Assembly (NCBI GenBank): GCA_004194705.1
Contig: SADC01001042.1
Coordinates: forward strand, 372,001 to 436,000
From: Ditylenchus dipsaci
Lineage: Eukaryota; Nematoda; Chromadorea; Rhabditida; Anguinidae
Reading direction: 5' to 3'
DNA: 64,000 nt
The position numbers and the translations under genes were made by a program. Positions 46,172 through 57,479 of this stretch are shown one piece after another (positions within the stretch are counted from its first letter, which is position 1; the number at the start of each line of letters is the position of its first letter). A model generated the notes under the pieces. It did not search any database. It was not told where the DNA came from and was given only the letters and a program-made list of their open reading frames with translations.

Positions 46172-46426
46172 TTAAATTTCTATAACTTAGGACATCACAA
46201 ATGCACTGTTATCACTGTCAGCCGATAAAAGGGTTAAGAAACGAAAAAAAAAATAGAGTAAAACAGAGAAAATATAATGAAGCAACGAAACCTACAAAAA
46301 CCTATAAAACACTATAAAAAACTATAAAAATACCTATAAAATTTACAAGTAATTTTATATGTTCAAAACGCCAGAAAAATTGTCAGAAAATTGTCATTTT
46401 ATAGGTTTGCGTACTATGCAACCTAC

Positions 46427-47322
46427 CTAGTCGAAAAATTCGACTTTAGTCGACTTTCGAGTCGAAAATTTGACTTTAAACGACATTACGACCCTCGGGT
46501 CGAAAAAAAACTAGAAACAAGAAATTTTTAAATTTATTTTTTTCAAACTAGCCTGATGCGTGTCATACCAAACGTATTGTTCTAACTCAACGCAGCAATT
46601 CTCACCATTATTGGATGGCTAACCTGCAATTTGTATATGAGAACACAAAGAGCTGCCTCTCACTCAAACTGCTGATTGACAGGCCGCTAGATCTCAACGA
46701 AAACAAGCTGAACAATGATTTAAAGCCAGAGAAACTCCAGTAGCCGAGCAGCAAACAAAACGTAATCACATTAAAAGTTGCATTAGAAACATTAAATCAA
46801 GATTTCAATTTTTTTTTTAAATGAATTGTATTTTTTGAAACTTTTCTTTTTAGATCATTTTTCGAACACATTCAGCAATTTTTCAAATATTAATTTGTGC
46901 ACAATTTATGTTACATTGCGATACCAGGTTGTCAATAAATACATACATTAATAACGACAGTGAAAACAAATGTTGGTTGCAGTGACAAATCAAACATCAC
47001 ATTCAAAGGGCGCCAATTTAAATTTTTCAAATTTTGACTAAAAAATCATGATACCCCTGTGGTTCGAATTTTTTTTCTCAGAATCTAAAAAACGAGCGGT
47101 TTTCTCATGAAATCGGGGTCGAGAAACACGAATATGAAGTTATCTCCTCCCCTGATCACTCCCCGTGGGGCGGATTCTGAACTCAAGCCCGAATGTTAAT
47201 TACGTTTGTCGTTTTTGGGGAGGATTTACGTATCAGAGGTAAAAAAACAGACAAATCGGTGTATCGAATCTGTTTTTGTATCGAACGCTATATCTATACT
47301 ACTCAAACACTAAAAAACCTAC
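46427..47322. other. Spacer
   Basis: Begins with TCGAAA/TTTCGA-rich sequence that matches the left flank of the hAT element. Otherwise no gene; later exons of the next gene, if any, were not found here. Confidence 0.45.
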
Positions 47323-50300
47323 CTAACCATTTCAATTTGTCCACTTTCAAATGCTTCTTTGCCTTCCTCTCTAAGCTTAAACTCTCCTGTCAGAAATCCA
47401 AACTGTTCGTATGAGATTGATGAGACTCTTTTAGCTTTTTAAACATAGCTCTACTCCAAGGCTCAGAGCTAGAGATAAGCTAAAATTTCAGGAGAAATGT
47501 CCACATCAAAGTCAAAGTATTCTGAATGACTTTTCCAGACCAAGTTAAAGCTGGCCTCTACTTGAGGTACATTTAGATCTACTTGGTCTTTCCAATTATG
47601 TTTATTTTAGGTTCAGGGCATTGGTCTTGCTGATCAAATGACCAGTAAATTGGATTCTCCACTCTTTCATAGGCTCTACGCAATGGCTGAAAACAGATTT
47701 GGTTTGGTAGTGGGTAGTTGAAGGCTGGCTTGGTACATTCGAGCAGTATGGCAGTTCTGAGTTGATGAACGTGCCCAGACCAGGCACTTTTACTATAAAA
47801 AACAGATTGATGATGTCATGGACGGTGAGCCAAGCCTGAAAAGTGTCTGTTTAGGTAGCAGAAATTTTAAATTTTATGTGATACCTAGTGTAAGTACCTT
47901 AAAAATTAAAACTTATAGTACATATTTTTATCGAGCATACCAGCCATTAGAGTTAGATGCATTGAAATAGACGCAATCACCGGCGAATTCTTGTCCTGAC
48001 ATTTTTAAAATATTTAGTAGCAGTTTCAAAGTTAAGTATAAAAACTGAGGTACAAGTTGCTTTTGCTCCAAAGAGTGCACTGTACGACAAACGTCGCTGC
48101 CAAATTGACTGCTGCTCATCAAGCTGTCGCTTTTTGGTGTAATATTCTGAGAGAACGAAAGTCGACGCTACTGAATATCACCACCCCCCCCCGACACACA
48201 AGAATTTTTGAGATACCTCAAAAACCATATTTTTTTTGAAAAATGCTGAAATTATTACGTGTTGTCTCTGAGCCTAATGCCTACGGCCCGAAACTTAAGC
48301 TTAAAGGAGGACACACAATAAGGGGGGGGGGGGGGGTTTGACTAGAAAATGGGATTTTGCGAAATTAAGTTAATTTAATTTTTATTTTTAACCCCTAAAT
48401 TTTTTTATACCAATTGTTATTACCATGAATCCGCCGACAAAAGACACATGAGATCGAAGGTTCGAAAAAAAATTTTCAAAAAAAATTGCCCTTGTCCAAT
48501 TCAAGGGCGTAACGGTACTTTCAGAATTGTGTCAGAACTTTCATTTTCATAAATGCTCTAGTAGACATTGTTATATACAAGTCCATACTCAAAATGACGC
48601 CAGAAAGCTGGGCTACATTTTGAGTATAACGTTGTATATGACTGTGCTTGCGAAATGTGCTAAAAAAACAAAATTTCTCAAAAAGCTCCCAAAATTTCCC
48701 GAAAGCCTGGAGTTTTTTTTAGAATTTTGGTTTTTTTCGCACATTTCGCAAGCATAGTCATATACAACGTTATACTCAAAATGTAGTACAGCTTTCTGGC
48801 GTCATTTTAAGTATAGACTTGTATATAACAATGTCCACTAGAGCATTTATGAAAATGAAGTTCTGACACAATTCGAAAAGTACCGTTACGTCCCTGAATT
48901 GGACCAGGACAAATTTTTCGAAAAATTTTTTTTTTTCGAAACTTCGATTTCATGTGTTTTTGTCGGGTGGATTCATGGTAGTAACTATTGGTGTAAAAAA
49001 ATTAGAGATAAAAAATAAAAAGGTAGCAAAACCCCATTTAGTCAAAATCCCCCCTTATTGTCTGTCCTCCTTAAGCTAAGGGCTAAACCTAATTCCTAAA
49101 AATTAATGGTGGGGGATTGGTATATTACAGGAGGGTTATTTTTTGGCTCAATTGCAGTTTAGGCATCCTTAATCACTTTAGGCATCCTTGAAAAGTTTAG
49201 GCATCCTTAAATATTTTAGACATCCATAGAAAGTTTAGACATCCAATGAATACTTTAGGCATCCATAAAAAAATTCCACTTTTTTAGAAGTAGTCGAAAA
49301 CCATTTCAAAGCAACTATTTGAACCACTCTCTACATTATTTGAACTCTACATTATTGATTATTTGAACACTCTCTACCTAGTTTTTGACTGTTTTACCAT
49401 GTTTTTCAACTTGGACCGTGGCAAAAATCAAATTTATATGCATTTTATGATCAAAAGAATTTCTCGGAATCATGTCTAACGTAAGTGAGTGCGCGCATCT
49501 CTAACTCTCAAGCCCCCTACGCCCCGAAGGATGCTTGAGAGTAGAGATGCGCGCAGTCACTTACCTTAGACATGATTCCGAGCAATACTCTTGATCAAAA
49601 AATGCATATAGAGTCTATTTTTGCCACGGCCCAGTTGAAAAACATTGTAAGACAGCCGAACAATACAAATATTAACCTCGAGCAATACTCTTGATCAAAA
49701 AATGCATATAGAGTCTATTTTTGCCACGCCCAGTTGAAAACATTGTAAGACAGCCGAAAATACAAATATTTAACTTCATTTTTTGCTAATTGGCCTCTTT
49801 CATAAGTGGCCCCTGTTTGTCCCTTCTCCTCCCAATACAGCCTTTCGACCCTTTCTGAATTACTTTATAGTTTCTTTATGGCAAAAATATTACTTGAAAT
49901 GGTTTTTTTAGATACTTTGAAAAACATTATTTTCAGGGGTACAAGCCAGAAGGTCCGTAAACATGCAGGTATAACAAGTTCGTTTTCAGATGAAGGATGT
50001 CGTATGGTAACTGTTAGAGTAAAAACAAGTAGCGCAAAATTTTCTTGTATGCTTAATACATGTTGTTATCAGATAAGTTAAGGATGCCTAAACTTTTATG
50101 GATGCCTAAAATATTTAAGGATGCCTAATTTTTTCAAGGATGCCTAAGGTGGTTAAGGATACCTAAACTGCAATTGTACCTTGGGGGGGAGTAGGGTGGG
50201 AGTTGGCGGCGTATTTTACAATAGCGCCCGAAAGTCATTGAAAATACTATCTAGAAAAAAATCAAGTTTCTGAAAAGAGGGGTGGTTAGTGCTGATTCTA

Positions 50301-50880
50301 AGATTTTTTAGGTATGCTAAACTAGACAAGTTGTCGGCTTCGTCCTCTTAACATATTCAAAATGCCGAATCCATAGAAGTCTCAACTACTGCTAGAGTCC
50401 AATGTTTCGGAATTTTTCAGTGATTGAATTAATATTTCGCTTTGTCTGAGTTGACTAGGGTTTTACTCTAATAGACGTCCCGGGGATATACGGATTATAT
50501 ATTTCGATCTCCTAAAAAATGTGAAATTGTCAAGTAAAGATTGCCTAAACTCGGAAATCTTAGTCAAAAAGTAGGGGGGGGGGGCGTGGGGCGTCTATTA
50601 GAGGTAATTTAAGAACTATGATTAATCTATGAAAATTTCTATAATAAAATGTTTTTTTGCTTACCTGAGCAGCCTCCATTTGTTTTTTGTGACGCTTCTG
50701 TCGCAATGCCATCAAAGTTTTTATCAAAAAGTATTTTAGATAAAAATATCGGCCTGGTTGTGAGTATATGCCACACAACCTTTTGGTATCTCCATTTGCT
50801 CCATAATTGGCTTTAAGAAATAGAAAATTGCATACAAATAAAAACGCTAAAGCCGAAAATAAAAGCACAAGCCAAAACAT
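47323..50880 (-). CDS. Gene resembling the N-terminal region of animal PEP-synthase-like proteins
   Basis: Exon 1 (50,880-50,665) starts with a membrane anchor (MFWLVLLFSALAFLFVCNF) and ends QMEAAQ|GTAAGC. A second segment (about 48,122-47,942) has MSGQEFAGDCVYFNASNSN. The main exon (47,835-47,323) starts AWLTVHDI and contains VEPMKEWRIQFTGHL, VEASFNLVWKSHSEYFDFD, EPWSRAMFKKLKESHQSH and FLTGEFKLREEGKEAFES. The PM-x-WRI-F-G, F-W-x-S and HQ-HYEQ-G-LTG pattern is what I recall from the N-terminal part of metazoan 'putative phosphoenolpyruvate synthase' proteins; a database search is needed. Single bases are missing at about 47,610, 47,581 and 47,411, and two more near 47,472. The ATP-binding and catalytic parts are not in the window. 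The 2.5-kb intron holds three foldback elements. Confidence 0.5.
48266..49100. repeat. Large foldback with poly-G ends
   Basis: Arms of about 400 bp, centred near 48,690. GGAGGACACACAATAAGGGG at the left, CCCCCCTTATTGTCTGTCC at the right; inner AGTCATATACAACGTTATAC pairs with its complement. The left end has a 15-nt G run. Confidence 0.9.
49388..49660. repeat. Palindromic MITE of the GCGCGCATCTC family
   Basis: Arms centred near 49,523: TCGGAATCATGTCTAACGTA / TTACCTTAGACATGATTCCG, plus TGAGTGCGCGCATCTC / GAGATGCGCGCAGTCA. Related pieces at 11,320-11,345, 11,486-11,640 and 42,549-42,745. Confidence 0.85.
49580..49777. repeat. Tandem duplication of about 100 bp
   Basis: 49,580-49,679 and 49,680-49,777 are direct copies (GAGCAATACTCTTGATC...). 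They differ mainly by one- or two-base length changes (ACGGCCC/ACGCCC, GAAAAAC/GAAAAC, GAACAAT/GAAAAT, ATTAAC/ATTTAAC). Confidence 0.88.
50464..50606. repeat. MITE with CTCTAATAGACG ends
   Basis: ACTCTAATAGACGTCCCGGG at the left and GGGGCGTCTATTAGAGGT at the right, with a 13-nt G run. A related left end is at about 59,155. Confidence 0.75.
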
Positions 50881-52966
50881 ATTTTGCGGTGAAAGTAAAA
50901 CTATTAATGAAGTTGTTAAGGTTAAGGTGAGCACCACCACACAAGTTGTTGCTTATCTATTGTTCGGTTGTATATATATACATTTGTTATTTATCATTAT
51001 TTTTTTGAAAGAAATCAATTGATATTCTCACACTAATCTAATAGATAAGAAATTAAAGTTTTTTGAACGTGCACAAAATATGATTTTCGTTCAAATAAAA
51101 GTCATGCTTTATTTTTTCTATTTTGGTTATTATTATTAAAAATTAATAATTATAAACAGGGCTACGATCTCATAACTTCGATAACAAGTACATTTTCTCA
51201 AAATAACTACATTCAGGGTGTTTTGGCAAAAAAATGCTATTTTATCGAAATTATATTTTGACGTAAAATTTAAAAAATGAGTCTGAAAAAGGTACAATCT
51301 TAATAAAAAGTTCGAAGCCCTGATTATAAAGCACTTTCAATTTGGTTCTAAAAAAAGTTTTTAGAAAAAATATGAGTCAAACCGAAAACAAATAAGTTAT
51401 ATTTTTTTCTGGCCACAGAATATCTGATATAGCCACAGCTTTACCAGATTCTAATCCTATCAGAACACGAGTCAGGTTTTTTTTTAAAATAGTGTACTTA
51501 TTGTAAGGTAAAAAGACCAGGGTTTTTGAACGCAGCGGCTCTCCGAATTTTAAGTTGGCGGGACACCTTTTCCCCGAAAATATTTAACAATTCTTTTTCA
51601 AACTTTTTTGTTCGAATTTAAAATTTTATCAAAACTTTGAATCATCTACTAGTCGAGCCCAACCTTGCTTGATAAATTGCACGAGTTAGACGACTCTGCA
51701 CATTAACTATCATTGGATTTTTTTTGGACTAATACATGAACTGTTAATTTCAAATGCAAATAAAAAATTATCCAAACCAACATTTTCAGAGTAAAATAGT
51801 GTCTCCCTCCAATTCATTTTTTCTGAAATGTTGCGGCGTTTTAAAGCCATGGTCCTTTGAAGGGGCATGATCATGCTAATAAGAGGTAGTGCCGCCAATT
51901 CAAAGAATTGTCCGAAGAATTGAACTGTAAATATTTTTCAACTTAGTTTCTAACAAAACTATACCTAAAATTAAATTCTAGGCCTTGTTTTGTCAGAGAC
52001 CAATCTGAAAAATCCAAACAGAAGTCAATGATTAGGAAAAATATTCGAATTACCGCGGGACAATCGCTGCGCGAAAAAAACCATGGTCCTTTAAAGGGCC
52101 TGACCTCTTCCTACTCGGTGGTCCCTCGCCAATTCAAAAATTTTCCCTTGATCATTGGACTTCTGTACGGATCTTTCCGCACGTTTCTAACAAAACTAGG
52201 CCTGAAATCAATTTTAGGCTTAGTTTTGTGAGAAACTAGCGGAAAAATCCGTACAGAAGTCCAATGATCAAGGGAAATTTTTGAATTGGCGGGGACCACC
52301 GAGTAGGAAGAGGTCAGGCCCTTAAATAAAATTCTAGGCCTTGTTTTGTTAGAAATCAAGTTGAAAAATCCGTACAGAAGTCCAATGATTAGGAAATTTT
52401 TTTTAATTGGCGGGTACAACCTCTTATTGGAGTGGGCATACCTCTTTGAACCTCGATAAACGTTTTGGAGAATTGCTGGCGCTATCCTCTTTTGCGCCTT
52501 GCTTACTCGGCTTTCTTTTCTTGTGTTTAAGAGCGTTGCAGGTATGGTTTTCAACTATCCTAACGTACTTTACATATTTTTAAACTGTAATTTTTTCTGA
52601 CTACAATCACTGTTTTTTGCAGAACATTATTATTTTCACCTTTATTTGCGCATGCATCCCAAATCCTCTAAAAATACTCATTTAATATTCTTTTACTTAT
52701 TCTTACACACGATATTTTTTTGCTCAGGTCTACCTATTCTGCTGCACTCAGCTCACCAAAAGGATTGTTTCTTTGTCTTCCTTTACCAACAAAGAAAGAA
52801 ATACCAGCCAATTTAGTTATGCTGGTGAGTATGGACCTCTGGAGAAAGCGCTGTCAGCGGAAAAAGGCCCAAGAATAATTGCCAATCTCAGTTTCCTTTT
52901 AATAGTTACACAATATTTCTTTTCTGCAATATATATTTTCTGATTTTTCATTTAGTTTGTAAGAAT
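50881..52966. other. Spacer, largely repeats in the second half
   Basis: 50,881-51,700 AT-rich, nothing recognised; 51,830-52,450 nested palindromes; 52,560-52,966 nothing recognised. Confidence 0.5.
51830..52450. repeat. Nested palindromic repeats of one family
   Basis: The centre, 52,092-52,326, is an almost perfect palindrome with ~115-bp arms (GGCCTGACCTCTTCCTACTC / GAGTAGGAAGAGGTCAGGCC). On both sides lie diverged half-copies (TTCTAGGCCTTGTTTTGT, GTACAGAAGTCCAATGATTA), so one copy has inserted into another. A relative is nested in the hAT element at 10,002-10,146. Confidence 0.9.
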
Positions 52967-54375
52967 ATTCAACACGAGAATTCCCGACTGTAACGTTTGA
53001 CTAGCTGGGAGTTTTCAGACCTCCTGAGCACGATGATTGCAAAATCGAATTTCCTCGCTAGAGTACAATACCCATAACCATGGCAATTCTACATCGACTC
53101 CTTAAAAAATGCATGGGTTTATCTTCAAGCTGGTGAGCAGTGAAAAAATTTAGCTTAACATTTTCTTTTGTGCTCATAAGAAAGCCCTTTGTCTGGGCTT
53201 TCTTGAGATGTACTGTTTGCTTACATTCAAAAAAATATATCATGGGTAGGAAATTAAGAGAATCAAATAAGACCGTCTTTTTAAATTTACAATTTTACTG
53301 AAAGCATGAGAAATTTTTGTACTCTGACCGTTTATTTGCTTGATGCCTGGTCAATACTTGTAGAGGAATTCAAGAGCTACAAGATAGGCGGATTCTCAGC
53401 ACAAAAGTTGAACGAAAGTCACTCCGGAATTACAGGAGAAGAGGTAGGACCAGCTGCTTTCCTGACATTGAAATTTCAGTGATACTCTGTTTGGCTTATT
53501 ACTGTCGACTTTCGATGAAAATATTTTTCCTGACAATATACCAAAATGGTCAGCGTGAAAAATACAACAGAGCGAGGGCAAAGACCACAAGACAACAAGC
53601 AAATGTAACAATATTCAAGCCAAACACTTTGACCTTAAAATCATACCGAAACAAGGGGCTTTTGGACGAAAATTTAGGTAGTTATGGTTTGGTTTCGTAA
53701 TTTTTTTAAAAAATTTCACGACATTTTGAGAAAATAAAAATATCACGTGATAAAGCATGAAAAACTGCGTCAGATACCACTATTAGATCACAAGTGTTAC
53801 TGTGCTTTCCATCTTTTTGAGAGGATTGAAGAAGTGGCCTGGCAGCCTGGTCATGGATGGACGATTCTGGTTTGATTTCATTAAGTTTAGAAACATATTC
53901 TTAACCAAACTCTCCTCCTGTAATTTTGGAGTGACTTTCGTTTAACTTTTGTGCTGATAATCCGCCTATCTTGTAGCTATTGAATTCCTCTACAAGTATT
54001 GACCAGGGATCAAGCAGATAAACGGGAAGAGTACAAAAGTTCCCCATGCTTTCAGAAAATTGTAAATTTTTCAAAACGGCCTTTTTTGATTCTTTTAATC
54101 TTTTACCCAAGATAACTTTTTGTGCGAACGATATACTATTAGAAAGCCCAGACAAGGGTTTCCTTATAAGCATAAAAGAAAATGTTAAGCTAAATGAATT
54201 CACTGCTCACCAGCTTGAAGAAAAAATCCATGCATTTTTTAAGGAGTCGCTGTGAGAATTGCCATGGTTATGGGTATTGTACTCTAGCGAGGAAGTTCGA
54301 TTTTGCAATCATCGTGCTCAGGAGGTCTGAAAACTCCCAGCTAGTCAAACGTTACAGTCGGGAATTCTCGTGTTA
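52967..54375. repeat. 1.4-kb inverted repeat with ~480-bp arms
   Basis: Arms 52,967-53,450 and 53,905-54,375 share AACACGAGAATTCCCGACTG / CGGGAATTCTCGTG ends and, inside, AAGCCCAGACAAGG-GTTTC. Both arms code, in the same sense from the centre outward, for a similar peptide: KGFLISIKENVKLNEFTAHQ in the right arm (+), KGFLMSTKENVKLNFFTAHQ in the left (-). A third, broken copy is at 61,655-61,735 plus 62,190-62,400. Ends ~310 bp before the decarboxylase gene. Confidence 0.9.
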
Positions 54376-54684
54376 AAAAAATGCTGCCAATTTGGGTAAC
54401 TTTGAAAACAGGTACATTTGTTCGAAATAAGTACATTTCACGGTATTTTGGCAAAATTCTATTTCATCCAGTGCTTATTGCTCTTTTGGAGCTTAAAAAT
54501 AAAATGTTGACATAAAATTATAAATAATGACGTTAAGGGCGCTACTTGCTTATAAACGAATCCCCCCACCGCAATAGCTTAATCTTTTTTGACTTTTTGT
54601 ACATAAGTTTGTAAAAGAAAGACTATAATTATTTTGTAACACTTGATATTTTTACTATTTACACACCATTCAATCTTTAGAAAT

Positions 54685-57474
54685 ATGGACTCAGAAGCTT
54701 TTCGGCTCTACGGTAAGCAGATGGTTGATTTAGTAGCTGACTACTGGGATTCTATGGATCAGCGTCCAGGCACTCGAAAGCCACTGCCAGATGTTAAACC
54801 TGGGTTTATTTGGGATTTGGTAAGAAAAAACTGTTTGTTAAATTACTAGAAAGACAATTTCAGTTGCCCAAAGAAGCACCTCAAGAACCGGAAAAATGGA
54901 ACAAATTTTTAAGGATGTAGAGCCAGTTGTGTTAAGCTCCAATACCAATTGGCACCATCCCAATTTTTTTGCTTATTATCCCACAGCTTGTAGTTATCCC
55001 GCAATCATGGGCGATATTTTGAGTGGTGGTTTGGCTAGCATTGGATTCACGTGGGTTAGTTATAAAAGATAGTTTCCTATAAAAAAGTTTTAAATTGTAG
55101 AAGTCCAGTCCGTCTATGACAGAATTAGAAATGGCAATGACTGATTGGTTGGCTAGGGTAAGTTTAGCATATTTTCCACGAAAATTGTGAATTCCTAAAT
55201 GGGATTCGTCGGTCCATCTTGTGACCTTCCCCCTACTGATAACTTAATGCTTTTTTATTTTATTTTAGGCATTTGGGTTGCCTGACATCTTTTTAAACTC
55301 CGACCCAGGCCTGGAGCTGGCATTATCCAAAGCACAGCCAGTGATGCTACTCTAGTTGCACTTCTGAGTGCCCGCGCCAGGGCTGTATCTGTAGGCATTA
55401 ACCACCTACTAGCCTAAAAAACTACACCAACTTTTTTTTATTAAGCTAGCTAAGGCAGCTGAAAAAACCAGCACATCCACTAACTGGCTTCAATCATCCC
55501 TGGACAAAGCACTCAACAAAATAAATGTCAGCAAGGATGCCGTTCAAAAGCACCTGTCATTGCTCAACAACCAGAATAACCAGAACACAGAAGAGCAAGA
55601 TCACCCACAAAGTGCAGTAAAGATGAAGTGACAGTGTTCGACAACCACGATCCCAGCTACTTCACAAAATTAGTGGCCTATTGCTCTGATCAGGCACACT
55701 CTTCCATAGACAAGGGGGTGATGTTGGCTGGTGTAAGAATGAGAAAGTTAAAAAGTAGCAAAGACAAGGAACTAGGCAATTATTCTGTGGAACCAGAAGT
55801 GCTAGAGCAGGCCATAAAGGTGCGTTACTTGTTTGATTACCTTGGTCCCTTAAAGCGAAAAGAATAGTTTTTGGGTGTTGAAGTTTTCAAAAAAAAAAGT
55901 TTAATTGCATGCTTTTCACTAATAAGGGAATCGATAAAACTGTAGAATGTAAACCCTTCAAATCTTTGTTCACACTGACCATTTTTCGTGTTTTTCGATG
56001 CACTAAACACCATAAACATCTCAATAGTCATCCCTGGGATTGACCACAAAATTTTATTTTAGGATGTCATGATCCCCAAGCTGATTTATGTTAGAAATCA
56101 CTAGCTAAAAATCAGCTTGGTGGACCAAGAGATTCGAAAAACAAAATTTTTTTGTGATCAATTTGAAAGATGGCTATTGGGATGTTTTTCATGTTTAGTG
56201 CATCGAAGAACATAGAAAAATGCCAAGAGAAAATTTGGGAGTTTACATTTTATAGTTCGATCAGTTTTCTTGTTAGTAAAAAGAAAAATTTGGCGTCTTT
56301 AAAAAATTAGAAATAAAAATTTGCTTAGGAAGACAAGGCCAAAGGTCTGACACCATTCATCATGATCGTAACGGTCGGCACTACAAACACTTGTGGAGTA
56401 GATTCTATCAAAAAGTTGGGAGGTATATGTACAAGAGAAAAGATTTGGTTGCATGTGGATGCTGCTTACGCGGGTACTTGAAGGCTTTATGACTTTTACT
56501 TTCAAATAATTTTAAGGAAGTTTTCTGTTGTGTCCCGAGTTTCGCTACCTAGCCGAGGATATACATTTAGTAGACTCTTTTAATCTGAATGTCCACAAGG
56601 CTATGATGATAAATTTCGACTGTTCACCAATGTGGTTTGTCATTTATTTCAGCCTGAATTTTTTTAGTTAAACGCAATTAAAGGTTTAAAGACGCAGCCG
56701 AGGCTATCAATTACTTCAATGTAGACCCTGTTTATTTGAAACACGAGCATCAGGCTGTTGCTTCTGACTACCGAGTGAGTCATTTACATAAGGCTCAAAC
56801 TTCGCAGTCTTAGCAAAGTTTTCTAATTATTGCATGTTCACAAGCTAAAGGCAGATGTTGACCAAAATTTAGCTAATAACACTCGCAGAATTTAAAAAAT
56901 TAAAACCCAAAGATAAAAAAAATTCACTAAAAAGCGAAACTTCAAAAAACTATTTAATTTTTATAGTTTGTAGCAAAATTTTTGTAATATTTTTTAGCAC
57001 CTTCAAGTAGCTCTAGGCAGGCGATTCAGAGCTCTTAAGATCTGGTTTGTTCTGCGTTCAATGGGCGTATCCAGTATCCAGGAGCATCTCAGGAAAGTGA
57101 GCGCATTAAAAAACAATAAACTTTAAGAAAAAAATGGTTTAGCAAGTAGATCAGGCTAAACATTTTGCCAGGCTCATCTCACAGCAATCCAATTTTGAAC
57201 TATTTGTGCCGCAGCACTTAGGATTGGTTTGCTTCAGACTTAAAGTGAACATATTGGTCTTTTTAATTTTTAGCACAAAATTATGATTCAGGGAGAAAAT
57301 GAACCGAATGAGAAACTTAACACAGCCATCAATGATGACGGAAGGATCCACATGGTGCCGTCTAGCTCACATGGTGTATTTTTCCTCCGCTTTGCTGTGT
57401 GCAGTCAAAAAACTACGCTTGAAGATGTGGAACAGGCGGTCGAAATCATTGCAGAAATCAGTGCAAAACTTTAG
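54685..57474 (+). CDS. Aromatic-L-amino-acid decarboxylase family enzyme
   Basis: PLP enzyme that decarboxylates an aromatic amino acid (dopa/5-HTP, tyrosine or histidine) to an amine transmitter. Eleven exons: 54,685-54,819; 54,864-55,054; 55,101-55,157; 55,269-55,390; 55,446-55,819; 56,329-56,473; 56,517-56,634; 56,684-56,774; 56,998-57,096; 57,143-57,244; 57,274-57,474; about 545 residues. Motifs: [39 protein letters not shown] (PLP-stacking His), [20 protein letters not shown] (PLP Asp) and FNLNVHKAM with the Schiff-base Lys near residue 370, where NPHKW is more usual. Residues ~171-232 are an Asn/Gln/Ser-rich insertion absent from typical ~480-residue enzymes. Single bases are missing near 54,903-54,910, 55,310-55,312 and 55,619-55,621; with them every exon phase agrees. 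Substrate class (DDC, TDC or HDC) is not decided. ATCTTTAG lies 4 nt before the ATG. Confidence 0.95.
55890..56295. repeat. Foldback MITE inside decarboxylase intron 5
   Basis: CTTTTCACTAATAAGGGAATC pairs with the TTTTCTTGTTAGTAAAAAG side, and ATCCCCAAGCTGATTT pairs with AAATCAGCTTGGTGGAC. Fills most of the 509-bp intron. Confidence 0.75.
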
Positions 57475-57479
57475 TCTCG

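Larger units (their letters stand above)
44216..46418 (+). mobile_element. hAT transposon with perfect 8-bp target duplication
   Basis: TIRs CATAGTACGCAAACCTATAA... (more than 130 bp, ending in a ladder of CCTATAAAA repeats) in inverted orientation; target duplication CAACCTAC at 44,208-44,215 and 46,419-46,426. It carries a decayed hAT transposase and was later hit by a second hAT MITE. The site lies in a TCGAAA/TTTCGA-rich segment that resumes on the other side. Confidence 0.93.
49148..50177. repeat. Foldback with terminal tandem repeats (TTTAGGCATCC)
   Basis: Left end: six ~20-bp units around TTTAGGCATCCTT (49,150-49,275). Right end: five inverted units around AAGGATGCCTAAA (50,080-50,172). 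The outer boundaries are CAATTGCAG and CTGCAATTG. About 800 bp between, partly filled by another palindrome. Confidence 0.88.

Noticed and set aside
48180..48320. CRISPR-like or G-quadruplex-forming region from the long C and G runs
   Set aside because: The runs are the GC-rich tips of foldback elements; there is no regular spacer-repeat structure.
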